Shown here piece after piece: positions 8,879 to 19,810 of a DNA stretch of 64,000 nt (positions within the stretch are counted from its first letter, which is position 1; each line of letters opens with the position of its first letter). The notes under the pieces are model-generated. The model saw only the letters and a list, made by a program, of their open reading frames with translations, was not told the origin of the DNA and made no database searches. This stretch comes from Burkholderia sp. 4M9327F10 (GTDB taxonomy: Bacteria > Pseudomonadota > Gammaproteobacteria > Burkholderiales > Burkholderiaceae). The stretch covers positions 94,438 to 158,437 of the forward strand of contig NZ_SCNV01000014.1 in NCBI RefSeq assembly GCF_005503145.1, in the 5' to 3' direction. The translations under genes were made by a program, and so were the position numbers.

Positions 8879-11230
8879 ATGACGGAAACCGTAGCACTCA
8901 AGATCGTACAGCGCATTGCCAGCGAACTCTCCGTCCAGCCGCGCCAGGTCGCAGCGGCGGTGCAACTCCTCGACGAAGGCGCGACCGTTCCGTTTATCGC
9001 GCGCTACCGTAAGGAAGTGACCGACAACCTCGACGATACGCAACTGCGCAATCTCGAGGAACGGCTCCTGTATCTGCGCGAGCTGGAAGACCGGCGCGCC
9101 GCGATCGTTGCGAGCATCGAAGAACAGGGCAAGATGACCGACGAGTTGCGCTCCGCCATCGAAGGCGCGGACAGCAAGCAGGTGCTCGAAGACCTCTATC
9201 TGCCGTACAAGCCGAAGCGCCGCACGCGTGCGCAGATCGCCCGCGAAGCGGGGCTCGAACCCCTCGCGCAGGCTCTGCTGGCCAATCCGCTGCTCGATCC
9301 GCAGACCGAAGCCGCCCAATACGTGGACGCCGAAAAGGGCGTGGCCGACGTGAAGGCGGCGCTCGACGGCGCGCGCGACATCCTCTCCGAACAATTCGGC
9401 GAAACCGCCGAGCTGCTCGGCAAGCTGCGCGAGTACCTGTTCAACCAGGGCGTGGTGTCGTCGAAAGTGGTGGAAGGCAAGGAAAGCGCGGAAGAAGAGA
9501 AATTCCGCGATTACTACGACTATTCGGAAACCATCAGAACGGTGCCGTCGCACCGCGCGCTCGCCCTCTTCCGCGGCCGCAATGCCGGCGTACTGATGGT
9601 CAAGCTGGGCCTAGGCGAAGAGCTGGATGCGCAGGTGCCGCATCCGGGTGAAGCGCTGATTGCGCGCCACTTCGGCATTGCCAATCAGAACCGCCCGGCC
9701 GACAAATGGCTCGCCGACGTGTGCCGCTGGTGCTGGCGCGTCAAGGTGCAGCCGCACATCGAAAACGAACTGCTCACCAATCTGCGCGAAGAAGCCGAGC
9801 ATGAGGCGATCCGCGTGTTTGCACGCAACCTGAAGGATCTGCTGCTGGCGGCGCCCGCCGGACCGAAGGCGGTGATCGGCCTCGACCCGGGTCTGCGCAC
9901 GGGCGTCAAGGTGGCCGTGGTCGACCGCACCGGCAAGGTGCTGGTGACCGATACGATTTACCCGCACGAGCCGCGCCGCGACTGGGACGGCTCGATCGCC
10001 AAACTCGCACGCATCTGCGCGCAAACGCAAGCCGAGCTGATCAGCATCGGCAACGGCACGGCCTCGCGCGAAACCGACAAGCTCGCAAGCGAGCTGATTG
10101 CGCGCCACCCGGAGTTCAAGCTGCAGAAGATCGTCGTGTCCGAAGCGGGCGCGTCGGTGTACTCGGCCTCCGAACTCGCGGCCAAGGAATTCCCCGACAT
10201 GGACGTGTCGCTGCGCGGCGCGGTGTCGATTGCGCGGCGTCTGCAGGACCCGCTCGCCGAGCTCGTGAAAATCGAGCCAAAGGCGATCGGCGTCGGCCAG
10301 TATCAGCATGACGTGAACCAGCGCGAGCTGGCCCGCTCGCTCGACGCGGTGGTCGAGGACTGCGTGAACGCGGTCGGGGTCGATGCGAATACGGCATCGG
10401 TCGCGCTGCTTGCACGCGTCTCCGGTCTGAACGCCACGCTTGCGCGCAACATCGTCGACTTCCGCGACGCCAACGGTCCGTTCCCGTCGCGCGAACATCT
10501 GCGCAAGGTGCCGCGCCTGGGCGACAAGACCTTCGAACAGGCCGCGGGCTTCCTGCGCATCAACAACGGCGAGAACCCGCTCGACCGTTCGTCGGTGCAC
10601 CCGGAAGCGTATCCGGTGGTCGAGCGCATGCTCGCCAAAATCAGCAAGCAGGTGGGCGAAGTGCTCGGCAATCGTGAGGCGCTGTCAGGCCTGTCGCCGA
10701 GCGAATTCGTCGACGAACGCTTCGGTCTGCCTACCGTGCGCGACATTCTGGCGGAGCTCGAAAAGCCGGGCCGCGACCCGCGCCCCGAGTTCAAGACCGC
10801 CACCTTCCGCGAGGGTGTCGAGAAGATCTCCGATCTTTCGCCGGGCATGGTGCTCGAAGGCGTCGTGACCAACGTGGCGGCCTTCGGCGCGTTTATCGAT
10901 ATCGGCGTGCACCAGGACGGCCTGGTCCATGTGTCGGCCATGTCGACGAAGTTCATCAAGGACCCGCACGAAGTCGTGAAGGCCGGCCAGATCGTCAAGG
11001 TCAAGGTGCTGGAAGTGGATGTGAAGCGTCAGCGTATTTCGCTGACCATGCGTCTGGCCGACGAGTTCGGTGCAACGGGTGCGGCAGGTGCAGGACCGCG
11101 CAGTGGCGGTGCCCAGCAGGACCGCGGCGCCGCCCGCCCGGGTGGCAATGGCCGCGGCGCACCGCAACGCTCGCGTGAACCGGAACCGTCCGGCGCGATG
11201 GCTGCGGCGTTCGCCAAGCTCAAGCGTTAA
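8879..11230 (+). CDS. tex: Tex-like RNA-binding transcription accessory protein
   Basis: A 783-residue cytoplasmic nucleic-acid-binding protein of the Tex family, related to eukaryotic Spt6 and linked to transcription and toxin-gene expression. Domain order is normal: helical N-terminus, YqgF/RNase-H-like domain starting at VIGLDPGLRTGVKVAVVD (~residue 331), helix-hairpin-helix units around 500-560 (GLNATLARNIVDFRDANGPF, then RLGDKTFEQAAGFLRI), and an S1 domain from ~655 (GVVTNVAAFGAFIDIGVHQ). The C-terminal ~50 residues are a Gly/Arg/Pro-rich tail. It stands alone, followed by a bidirectional terminator. Confidence 0.96.
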   Translation: MTETVALKIVQRIASELSVQPRQVAAAVQLLDEGATVPFIARYRKEVTDNLDDTQLRNLEERLLYLRELEDRRAAIVASIEEQGKMTDELRSAIEGADSKQVLEDLYLPYKPKRRTRAQIAREAGLEPLAQALLANPLLDPQTEAAQYVDAEKGVADVKAALDGARDILSEQFGETAELLGKLREYLFNQGVVSSKVVEGKESAEEEKFRDYYDYSETIRTVPSHRALALFRGRNAGVLMVKLGLGEELDAQVPHPGEALIARHFGIANQNRPADKWLADVCRWCWRVKVQPHIENELLTNLREEAEHEAIRVFARNLKDLLLAAPAGPKAVIGLDPGLRTGVKVAVVDRTGKVLVTDTIYPHEPRRDWDGSIAKLARICAQTQAELISIGNGTASRETDKLASELIARHPEFKLQKIVVSEAGASVYSASELAAKEFPDMDVSLRGAVSIARRLQDPLAELVKIEPKAIGVGQYQHDVNQRELARSLDAVVEDCVNAVGVDANTASVALLARVSGLNATLARNIVDFRDANGPFPSREHLRKVPRLGDKTFEQAAGFLRINNGENPLDRSSVHPEAYPVVERMLAKISKQVGEVLGNREALSGLSPSEFVDERFGLPTVRDILAELEKPGRDPRPEFKTATFREGVEKISDLSPGMVLEGVVTNVAAFGAFIDIGVHQDGLVHVSAMSTKFIKDPHEVVKAGQIVKVKVLEVDVKRQRISLTMRLADEFGATGAAGAGPRSGGAQQDRGAARPGGNGRGAPQRSREPEPSGAMAAAFAKLKR

Positions 11231-11331
11231 AGCCCCCTGGGCGCGACGGGCGCACACGCGTTCGGTCGCCGCTTCGCGGGGCAAGCGGTGAGCCGTCGCA
11301 CCGGCTCGCACTGCCAGAAACAACGCACAAC

Positions 11332-11369
11332 AAAAAACCCACGCAGATGAAAACCGCGTGGGTTTTTTG
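11332..11369. terminator. Bidirectional intrinsic terminator
   Basis: AAAAAACCCACGC, an 11-base loop, then GCGTGGGTTTTTT. It lies between the convergent tex and kup genes, about 100 bases after the tex stop and 64 bases after the kup stop on the other strand, and has T-runs in both directions. Confidence 0.93.
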
Positions 11370-11432
11370 TTGGCTGAGCCCCCTGGAGTGGCGCCTTCAG
11401 GAAGCATTCACGAATGCGCTACCGCCTGAAGC

Positions 11433-13319
11433 TCAAATCTCGATCTTGGTCCCCAGCTCCACCACACGATTGGCTGGGATGCTGAAGAAATCGGTCGGTT
11501 TGGCCGCGTTCTGATGCATCCACGCGAACACCCGTTCGCGCCATACCGACATGCCAGGCAACTGCGTCGGCACCACCGTTTCGCGGGCGAGGAAGAACGA
11601 CGTGTCCATCAATTCGAAGGTCATGTCGTGCGTGCGGCCCACGTCGGTCAGCACGGCCTTCACATCGGGCGTCTCATTGAAGCCATAAGCCGCCTTCACA
11701 AGGTACAGGCCCCCGCCAATCTCCTTCACGGTGAGCCGGTCCGCCTCGTTGACGTACGGAATATCGAGCGTCGAGAAGGTCAGGAAAATGGTGCGCTCAT
11801 GCAGCACCTTGTTGTGCTTCAGGTTGTGCAGCAGGCTCACCGGCACCAGCACGTCGCTGCCGGTCAGATAAATCGCCGTACCGGAGACCCGGTGCGGCGG
11901 ATGCGCAAGCAACCCCTGCAGGAACGGCATCAGCGGAATACCGTCGGCCGCCGTGCGTTCCTTGACGATCATCCTGCCCTTGAACCAGGTCATCAGCAGG
12001 AAGAACAGCAGCGCACCGATGCCGAGCGGCAGCCAGCCGCCCTCCTCGACCTTCAGCAGATTGGCGCCAAAGAAGCCCAGGTCCACCACCATCAGGCCGC
12101 CGATAATCAGCGCAACCAGCGCCTTGTTCCACTTCCAGACGTTCACCATCACCACGCAGGCGAGCACCGTAGTAATGACCATCGTAGCCGTCACGGCAAT
12201 CCCGTAGGCGGCCGCGAGGTTGTCCGAGCTCTTGAAGGCCACCACGATGCACAGGATGATGAAGAGCAGCATCCAGTTCACCACCGGCACATAGATCTGT
12301 CCGATCGCCAGATCCGAGGTGTGCAGGATCTTCATGCGTGGCACGTAGCCGAGCTGGATGGCCTGGCTCGTCAGCGAATAGGCGCCGGAAATCACGGCCT
12401 GCGAAGCGATCACGGTGGCCACCGTCGACAGCACGACCAGCGGCAGCAGCGCCCAGTCGGGCGCGAGCAGGAAGAAGGGGTTTTCGATAGCCTTCGGGTC
12501 GTGCATCAGCAGCGCACTCTGGCCGAAGTAATTCATCACCAGCGAGGGCATCACGAGGCAGTACCACGCGAGGCGAATCGGCTTCGCGCCGAAGTGGCCC
12601 ATGTCGGCATATAGCGCTTCGGCGCCGGTCAGCACCAGCACCACCGAGCCGAGCACGACATACGCCTGCAGCACATGCGCCGCCATGAACGAATAGGCGT
12701 AGTAGGGATTGAGCGCGCGGATAACGCTGGGTGACTGCACGATGTGAGCAAGACCGAGCAGGCCGATCACCGCGAACCACAGCACCATGATCGGTCCGAA
12801 CAGGCGCCCCACCATGGCCGTTCCGTGCCGCTGGATCCAGAACAGCACGATCAGGATCACGATGGTCAGCGGCAGGACCAGATGAGTCAGATTGGGCGCC
12901 GCGATCTCCAGCCCCTCGACGGCGGAGATTACCGAGATGGCGGGCGTGATCACCGCGTCGCCGTAGAACATGCAGGCGCCGAAGATGCCGAGCATCACCA
13001 GCAGACCGGCCATCTTCTTCGCTGGATCCACCGAGCGCAGCGCCAGCGCCATGAGTGCCAGCACGCCGCCCTCGCCGTTGTTGTCGGCGCGCATCACGAA
13101 CAGAACGTACTTGATGCTGACCACGATCACGATCGCCCAGAACAGCAGCGAGATCACACCGAGGATGGATTGTTCGGTCAGCGGGATGCCATGCGCCGGG
13201 CTGAAGGCCTCTTTGAGCGAATACAGCGGGCTCGTGCCGATATCGCCGAACACCACGCCTATCGCAGCCAGTGCGAGGGTGGGCAAAGGCTGTTTGTGCA
13301 CGTGCTGGGTATCTGTCAT
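11433..13319 (-). CDS. kup: Low-affinity potassium uptake protein Kup
   Basis: A 628-residue inner-membrane K+/H+ symporter of the KUP/HAK/KT family. The hallmark N-terminal segment AIGVVFGDIGTSPLYSLKEAF is intact. It is followed by about twelve hydrophobic helices and a cytoplasmic C-terminal domain of ~170 residues. Other family stretches include NNGEGGVLALMALALR and ADMGHFGAKPIRLAW. Length matches proteobacterial Kup. It stands alone on the minus strand; the 318 bases upstream hold its probable promoter and the terminator of the neighbouring phosphoribosyltransferase gene. Confidence 0.97.
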   Translation of the reverse strand: MTDTQHVHKQPLPTLALAAIGVVFGDIGTSPLYSLKEAFSPAHGIPLTEQSILGVISLLFWAIVIVVSIKYVLFVMRADNNGEGGVLALMALALRSVDPAKKMAGLLVMLGIFGACMFYGDAVITPAISVISAVEGLEIAAPNLTHLVLPLTIVILIVLFWIQRHGTAMVGRLFGPIMVLWFAVIGLLGLAHIVQSPSVIRALNPYYAYSFMAAHVLQAYVVLGSVVLVLTGAEALYADMGHFGAKPIRLAWYCLVMPSLVMNYFGQSALLMHDPKAIENPFFLLAPDWALLPLVVLSTVATVIASQAVISGAYSLTSQAIQLGYVPRMKILHTSDLAIGQIYVPVVNWMLLFIILCIVVAFKSSDNLAAAYGIAVTATMVITTVLACVVMVNVWKWNKALVALIIGGLMVVDLGFFGANLLKVEEGGWLPLGIGALLFFLLMTWFKGRMIVKERTAADGIPLMPFLQGLLAHPPHRVSGTAIYLTGSDVLVPVSLLHNLKHNKVLHERTIFLTFSTLDIPYVNEADRLTVKEIGGGLYLVKAAYGFNETPDVKAVLTDVGRTHDMTFELMDTSFFLARETVVPTQLPGMSVWRERVFAWMHQNAAKPTDFFSIPANRVVELGTKIEI

Positions 13320-13637
13320 AAACGCGAGGTATCCGTTCCTGGGCGGAAAAAACGAGCGCTATTCTAAACTGACTGTAAGGAAGCACCCGGCGTGTTGTTG
13401 GCACACCACGTGGACAGCCCGCGCAGTTTAGCACCGTGGTAATGCTCCGTCAGCCGCTTGACAGGCGTTGGTCAGGTGTTGGCGGGATTCGCCGTAAGCT
13501 GCGCTGAGCGCGCCGTAATAACACCGGACACGGGTCTTGCATCGCTCCTGAGCCGCGCACGCAGGCGAAAAAAAACGGAGCCGCGTGGGCTCCGTTTTTG
13601 CGGGTTCGCTGCAACGGCCCAGGCGGGCCGCCACGCG
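13320..13637. other. Spacer between kup and the phosphoribosyltransferase gene
   Basis: This 318-base stretch has no convincing gene. It holds the 5' region of kup (a TAGAAT -10-like hexamer on the minus strand near 13361-13366, without a clear -35) and the terminator at 13568-13599. I see no repeats or RNA gene. Confidence 0.6.
13568..13599 (-). terminator. Intrinsic terminator of the purA-phosphoribosyltransferase block
   Basis: A GGAGCC/GGCTCC stem extended by A/T arms (AAAAACGGAGCC ... GGCTCCGTTTTT) lies 39 bases after the stop of the phosphoribosyltransferase gene. Read on the minus strand it ends in five or more T, typical of rho-independent termination. Confidence 0.9.
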
Positions 13638-14222
13638 TCACGTATCCGAGCGATCCTGCGCGGTACCGCGCTTGATCCACGCGCCGAGGTTATGCGGGCG
13701 CACCGTGTCCCACTCCTCGAACGGCTGATGGATCCACGGATTGGTAGGCAGGAACTGCACGTGGTAGTCGGGTTTGACCTTCGAGCAACCCTTGTACCAG
13801 AGCACGGCCGAGCGCACCGCCGTGATGGCCGGATAGCGCTCCTTCAGATGCTGCTGCACGCGCGCCAGCGTCACGCCCGAATCGACCAGGTCGTCGACCA
13901 GCAGCACGTTGCCCGACAGCTCACCGCGCGTCATGGTGATGTATTGCGCGATGTCGAGCTCGCCCTGCTCCGTGCCGGCCGCTTCGCGGTACGAACTGGT
14001 GGCGAGAATCGCCAGCGGCAGATCGTAGATGCGCGAGAGCTGGTCGCCCACGCGCAAACCGCCGCGCGCGAGACACAGGATCTTGTCGAACTTCCAGCCG
14101 GACTCGTGCACGGAGAGCGCCAGCAATTCGATCAGGCGGTGATACTCGTCCCAGCCGACCCACAGGTTCTTGTCGTCATTGCGCGGGTCTTTCATCGCAA
14201 TCATCGGTACACCCTGCGTCAT
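13638..14222 (-). CDS. Phosphoribosyltransferase (hypoxanthine/xanthine-guanine PRT-like)
   Basis: A 194-residue cytoplasmic type-I phosphoribosyltransferase. The PRPP-binding loop VLLVDDLVDSGVTL (residues ~104-117) is intact, and the PPi loop region reads LCLARGGLRVGDQLS. It probably salvages purine bases into nucleotides, consistent with its place three bases after purA in the same transcription unit, but base specificity cannot be read from the sequence. The start at 14222 directly follows the purA stop with an AGG-containing leader. The C-terminus PWIHQPFEEWD is typical of the Gpt-like group. Confidence 0.88.
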   Translation of the reverse strand: MTQGVPMIAMKDPRNDDKNLWVGWDEYHRLIELLALSVHESGWKFDKILCLARGGLRVGDQLSRIYDLPLAILATSSYREAAGTEQGELDIAQYITMTRGELSGNVLLVDDLVDSGVTLARVQQHLKERYPAITAVRSAVLWYKGCSKVKPDYHVQFLPTNPWIHQPFEEWDTVRPHNLGAWIKRGTAQDRSDT

Positions 14223-14225
14223 CTG

Positions 14226-15572
<1,347 letters not shown>

Positions 15573-15762
15573 GTTGTTTCGTATGCTGGTTAAAAACGTA
15601 TTCTACCTATGTTCGCGGAACCTTCCGAATTTTTCCGTTTCCGCTCAACGGTATGGACGTTATTCTGGGTATACCGAAATGATGCGGCTGGTCACCGCAT
15701 CCATCCTTTTGCAAAGCCTTTTGCAAAGCTCTGCGAGCCTTTTGACGTTCTCCTGATGCCGC

Positions 15763-16914
15763 TCAGGCGCGCGGTTCGACCACCCACGCGCCGTTGCGCT
15801 CGACCAACACGCGGTCGCAGGCAAACTCGTCGAGCGCGTGGTCATGACCCGGCAGCGCCTGGATCACCACCTCGCCGGCATCGCGCAGCGCGGCCACGCT
15901 GATGCGCAGCGCGTCGTCGTGCTGCCACGGCGCGAGAATCGCGCTGCTACGGGCTTCGACCGGGGAAATCCGCGCCACTTCGCGCAGGTCCAGCGAAAAG
16001 CCGGTGGCCGCACGCGCACGGCCGTAGGCCTGCCCCACGTGGTCATAACGGCCGCCGCGGGCGACCGCATTCGGCACGCCGTCCACATAGGCCGAGAACA
16101 TCACGCCGCTGTGGTACGCGTAGCCGCGCAGGTCGGCCAGATCGATCATCACTTCCGCACCGTCCACCTGGCTCGCAAGGAACGCCAGATCGTCAAGGGC
16201 GCGGGCAATTTCCGGCGTGGCGGGCAGGCGCTTGCGTGCCTCGTCGAGCACCGAAGCGTCGCCATACAGGGACGGCAATGCGCGCAGCGCATCGCGCGTC
16301 ACCGGCGTGAGCGCTGCCGTCAGTTCGGCCAGACGCGGCACGTCCTTGCCAGCCAGCGCTTCATACAGCGACTCGCCGAGCGCAGCCGCAGCCGGTTCCG
16401 TGTCGATCAGCGCCGCCAGCACGCCCGCGTGGCAGAGGTCCAGGCGCACCTTGGCGAGGCCCGCGAGACGCAGCGCGTCGAGCATCAACTGCTGGATCTC
16501 GAGGTCCGCTTCGAGACCGGCGTGACCGTAGATTTCCGCCCCGATCTGGATCTGCTCGCGGGTTGCGTGCAGGCCGCGCGGACGCGTATGCAGCACGTTG
16601 CCGGCGTAGCACAGACGCGTCACGCCCTGACGGTTCAGCAAGTGCGCGTCGATCCGCGCGACCTGCGGCGTCATGTCGGCGCGCAGGCCGAGTGTGCGGC
16701 CCGACAACTGATCGACCAGCTTGAAGGTGCGCAGATTCAGGTCGTGGCCCCCGCCCGTCAGCAGCGACTCGAGGTACTCGAGCAGCGGCGGCATCACCAT
16801 TTCGTAGCCATAGGCGCGAAAACGGTCCAGCAGACGACGCCGCAATTCTTCGATCTTGCGGGCTTCCGACGGCAGCACGTCGGCAATATTCTCGGGAAGT
16901 AACCAGGTCGACAT
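15763..16914 (-). CDS. hisZ: ATP phosphoribosyltransferase regulatory subunit
   Basis: A 383-residue histidyl-tRNA-synthetase-like protein without synthetase function; it pairs with the short HisG to form the regulated first enzyme of histidine synthesis. It opens STWLLPENIADVLPSEARK and keeps class-II core stretches such as RTFKLVDQLSGRTLGLRADMTPQVARID. ATG at 16914 is chosen because this start gives the family length and conserved opening; the frame runs open further but the extra residues are not conserved-looking. A true hisS exists at 25.1-26.4 kb, supporting the HisZ assignment. Its place between the DUF2065 gene and purA is usual in beta-proteobacteria. Confidence 0.95.
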   Translation of the reverse strand: MSTWLLPENIADVLPSEARKIEELRRRLLDRFRAYGYEMVMPPLLEYLESLLTGGGHDLNLRTFKLVDQLSGRTLGLRADMTPQVARIDAHLLNRQGVTRLCYAGNVLHTRPRGLHATREQIQIGAEIYGHAGLEADLEIQQLMLDALRLAGLAKVRLDLCHAGVLAALIDTEPAAAALGESLYEALAGKDVPRLAELTAALTPVTRDALRALPSLYGDASVLDEARKRLPATPEIARALDDLAFLASQVDGAEVMIDLADLRGYAYHSGVMFSAYVDGVPNAVARGGRYDHVGQAYGRARAATGFSLDLREVARISPVEARSSAILAPWQHDDALRISVAALRDAGEVVIQALPGHDHALDEFACDRVLVERNGAWVVEPRA

Positions 16915-17176
16915 CGATACAGTCCTACGACGGTGAACACGGCGCCTCGCCGCGCCGGTAAATGAGAGTGAATGGCACAGAAGCCCGGTGGTGCGCCGGC
17001 TCCAAGACCGGCCGCCCGTTGGCGCGCAACGCATGCTGGCCCGCGCCGGCACAGGCGGCGCTACGCGGTAGCGCACAGGCTACCCGCGGCCGCCACGCAT
17101 CGCCTCGCGCCCCGCCGCGGCCTCTGCCACGGCTGATGCTGCGCAGGCAACCTGCGTCAGCCCGAAGCTCGCGCCC

Positions 17177-17368
17177 TCAGGTCGCGATAAACAGTAGCAT
17201 GAGCCCAAGCGCCATCACGATCAGCCCGCCAATGCGGATCTGATGCGGCGGACGTTCCGCTATTTTACGAAACGTATCGCGCCAGGCACTCGGAAAAACG
17301 AAGGGGAACATTCCCTCGATGATCAGCATTAGTGCGATCGCAAGCAACAACGAGCCGGCTATATCCAT
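17177..17368 (-). CDS. DUF2065 family membrane protein (YjeT-like)
   Basis: A 63-residue inner-membrane protein with two hydrophobic helices: AGSLLLAIALMLIIEGMFPF at the N-terminus and IGGLIVMALGLMLLFIA at the C-terminus, separated by a basic loop. This pattern and the FPSAWRDTFRKIAE linker match the DUF2065/YjeT family found between hflC and purA in many proteobacteria. No biochemical function is known. It starts 44 bases after the hflC stop, in the same transcription unit. Confidence 0.92.
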   Translation of the reverse strand: MDIAGSLLLAIALMLIIEGMFPFVFPSAWRDTFRKIAERPPHQIRIGGLIVMALGLMLLFIAT

Positions 17369-17412
17369 GCGAATGAGGGTGCCGCGATACGTATGCCGCG
17401 GCGCTCCCGTAA

Positions 17413-18315
17413 TCAGTGTTTGCGCGGTGCCGCGGCGGCGTCCGGCGAGATATCACCGGTCGGACTACGCATGAAGCGGAAAAACTCGCTGCTCGAATCG
17501 ACCACAATCACGTCGTTCGGCTTGAAGGTGTTCCGGTAAGCCAGCATGCTCTGGTAGAACTGGTAGAACTGCGGGTCGCGCCCATAAGCGTCGGCGGCGA
17601 TCGCAGCAGCCTTGCCGTCGCCCTCGCCCTTGATGGTCTGCGCCTGCATGTAGGCATCCGCGAGCAGCGCCTGCTGCTGGTTGGCCGCATCCGCCTTGAT
17701 CTGGTCGGCTTCGGCCACGCCCTTGGCGCGCTCCTCCGCGGCCGCCTGCTCACGCGCGGCGGTCATGCGCTTGTACACGGTGTCGGCCATCGCCGCCGGA
17801 AAATCGACCCGGGCGAGCTGAATGTCGATGACCTCGACGCCGAGCGAGGCCGCAGCCGCCGCCATCGCGGCGCGCGCTTCATCCGCAATCTGCTGTTGCT
17901 TGCCCAGTGCGTCCGTCAGCGTCACCTTGGCAAACGCGTCGCCAAGCGCGCTGCGCGCGAGCAGGGCGAGGCGGTCCGGCAGCGTCTGTTCGTCGCCTCT
18001 CGTCTGCGCGAACAGCTTGAGCGGATCGGTCACCCGGTACTTGATCAGCGGATCGACCAGCAGGTCGGTTTTGTCAGACGTGACGTAACGGTCTTCATCC
18101 GGCGTGTCCAGCGTCTGGATCCGGCTGTCGACCAGCATCACGTTTTGCAAGGGCGGCGGCAGCCTGGCGTGGAGACCGGGGCCGAGCAGCGTAGGCGCGG
18201 CGTCGCCGCGCGCGGACAGCACAGCCATGTGACGCTGGTCGACCACGAATACGGTCGACGACGCCGCAAACAGCAGCAGCACGATAATCACGACGAGCGC
18301 AATGATACGGTTCAT
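17413..18315 (-). CDS. hflC: HflC, SPFH-domain modulator of FtsH protease
   Basis: A 300-residue inner-membrane protein of the stomatin/prohibitin family. With HflK it forms a cage around the FtsH protease and controls access of membrane substrates. It has one N-terminal membrane helix (ALVVIIVLLLFAASSTVFVV), then the SPFH domain and a long Ala/Glu-rich coiled coil (AAREQAAAEERAKGVAEADQ). FFRFMRSP near the C-terminus is typical. It follows hflK by 11 bases and is almost certainly translated from the same messenger. Confidence 0.96.
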   Translation of the reverse strand: MNRIIALVVIIVLLLFAASSTVFVVDQRHMAVLSARGDAAPTLLGPGLHARLPPPLQNVMLVDSRIQTLDTPDEDRYVTSDKTDLLVDPLIKYRVTDPLKLFAQTRGDEQTLPDRLALLARSALGDAFAKVTLTDALGKQQQIADEARAAMAAAAASLGVEVIDIQLARVDFPAAMADTVYKRMTAAREQAAAEERAKGVAEADQIKADAANQQQALLADAYMQAQTIKGEGDGKAAAIAADAYGRDPQFYQFYQSMLAYRNTFKPNDVIVVDSSSEFFRFMRSPTGDISPDAAAAPRKH

Positions 18316-18326
18316 GTTCGCGCTCC

Positions 18327-19760
18327 TTATTGAATATCGTCTTCGCGGCCGCGGCTGCGGAACGATTCGCGCGAACGCAGCGGGTCGCTTGCGGCGTCCG
18401 CGTCGCTGGCCGGCCCAGAGGCCTGGGCGGCCGGTGCGGCAGGGACCGGAACCGAAGCCGCTGCGCCGCTCGTGCTACTCGCACTGCCTGTATTGCTTGT
18501 ACCGCTTGTACCTTGCACACCCTGCGCCTGGCCCTGGGCCGCAGCGCTTGCCGCCGCCCCCGAAGCCGCGCCCGCTGCGGCCGCCTCGGCCGCACGCTGA
18601 CGGCTGGCCTCGATCAGCTTGTCGAGCGGCAAATACAGCACGTTGTTGCTGGCCTTGCTGTCGACAAATACCTTGGTCGAATTCGAGTAGATATGCTGCA
18701 TGGTGTCCAGGTACATGCGCTCGCGGATCACCGCCGGCGCTTTGGAGTACTGCTCGTAGACCTGCTTGAAGCGCGCGGCGTCGCCTTGCGCCTGCGCCAC
18801 CACCTGGTCGCTATAGGTCTTCGCTTCGTCGACGAGGCGCGCCGCATCGGCCTGCGCATGCGGCAACAGGTCGTTCGCGTAGGCCTGCGCGTCGGCCTTT
18901 GCGCGCTCCCGGTCCTGATGTGCCTTGATCGCGTCGTCGAAGGCCCCCTGCACCTGTTCGGGCGCCTGCACGCCCTGGATCGTCACCCCGGTCACGACGA
19001 GGCCCGTCTGCGATTCGTCCAGGGAATGCTGGATCGCATCGGTGAGCTCCTGGCGGATTGCTTCGCGATCCTGATAGAGGATGTCGTTGGTGCTGCGCGC
19101 GCCGACAATGCTGCGCACCGCCGCCTGCCCCGCCTGGGTCACGCTCTGGTCAGGGTCCACGCTATGGAACAGATAGTCGGTTGCGCTACGCACCTGGTAC
19201 TGCACGGCAAAGCGCACGTTGACGATGTCGCCATCGTGCGTGAGCATCGACGCGTCCTTGACGTTGGCGAGCCGCACCAGATTGCTGCGGCCGATCTCCA
19301 CGGTGCGCACGTCACCGATATTGACGAGCTCATGCGCTTCGAACGGATACGGCAGGCGCCAGTGCACACCTTGAGTGGCCGTATAGCGATACTTGCCGAA
19401 CTGCGTGACCACTCCCGCCTCGCCATCCTGCACGACGAACACGCCGCTGCCGAGGTAGATGGCGATCAGCACGCCGATCACGATACCCACGCCGATGCGG
19501 GCGCCGCGCCCGTTGTCCGGACGGCCGATACCGCCACCCGGGCCCTTGCGGCCGAACACGCTGCTCAGGCGGCGATTGAAATCGCGCCACATCTCGTCGA
19601 GATCCGGCGGCCCGTCACCGTCCTTGCCGTTCTGAGGGCGCCTGGGATCGTTCGGCCGTTGCCGGTCGCCATTGCCGTCACCCCGGCCCCAGCGCGGATC
19701 GTTCATCGAAAGAATGGCGCGCAGGCGCAGCCAGATACTCCGCTCGTTGTAATCGTTCAC
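18327..19760 (-). CDS. hflK: HflK, SPFH-domain partner of HflC
   Basis: A 477-residue membrane protein. The cytoplasmic Gly/Asp/Arg-rich head (PRWGRGDGNGDRQRPND) and a DLDEMWRDFNRRLSSVFG stretch precede one membrane helix (IGVGIVIGVLIAIYLGSGVFVV). The SPFH domain and coiled coil follow, and the C-terminal ~90 residues are an Ala/Ser/Thr-rich low-complexity tail containing a GTSGTSNTGSASSTSG stretch. I chose GTG at 19760 because the MNDYNERS opening looks family-like; ATG at 19706 is an alternative. It works with HflC around FtsH and lies between hflX and hflC as in E. coli. Confidence 0.95.
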   Translation of the reverse strand: MNDYNERSIWLRLRAILSMNDPRWGRGDGNGDRQRPNDPRRPQNGKDGDGPPDLDEMWRDFNRRLSSVFGRKGPGGGIGRPDNGRGARIGVGIVIGVLIAIYLGSGVFVVQDGEAGVVTQFGKYRYTATQGVHWRLPYPFEAHELVNIGDVRTVEIGRSNLVRLANVKDASMLTHDGDIVNVRFAVQYQVRSATDYLFHSVDPDQSVTQAGQAAVRSIVGARSTNDILYQDREAIRQELTDAIQHSLDESQTGLVVTGVTIQGVQAPEQVQGAFDDAIKAHQDRERAKADAQAYANDLLPHAQADAARLVDEAKTYSDQVVAQAQGDAARFKQVYEQYSKAPAVIRERMYLDTMQHIYSNSTKVFVDSKASNNVLYLPLDKLIEASRQRAAEAAAAGAASGAAASAAAQGQAQGVQGTSGTSNTGSASSTSGAAASVPVPAAPAAQASGPASDADAASDPLRSRESFRSRGREDDIQ

Positions 19761-19810
19761 CTGTGTTCGTTCACCAGAGTAGACAGCGGGTCAGTGCAAT
19801 TTGGAACGGG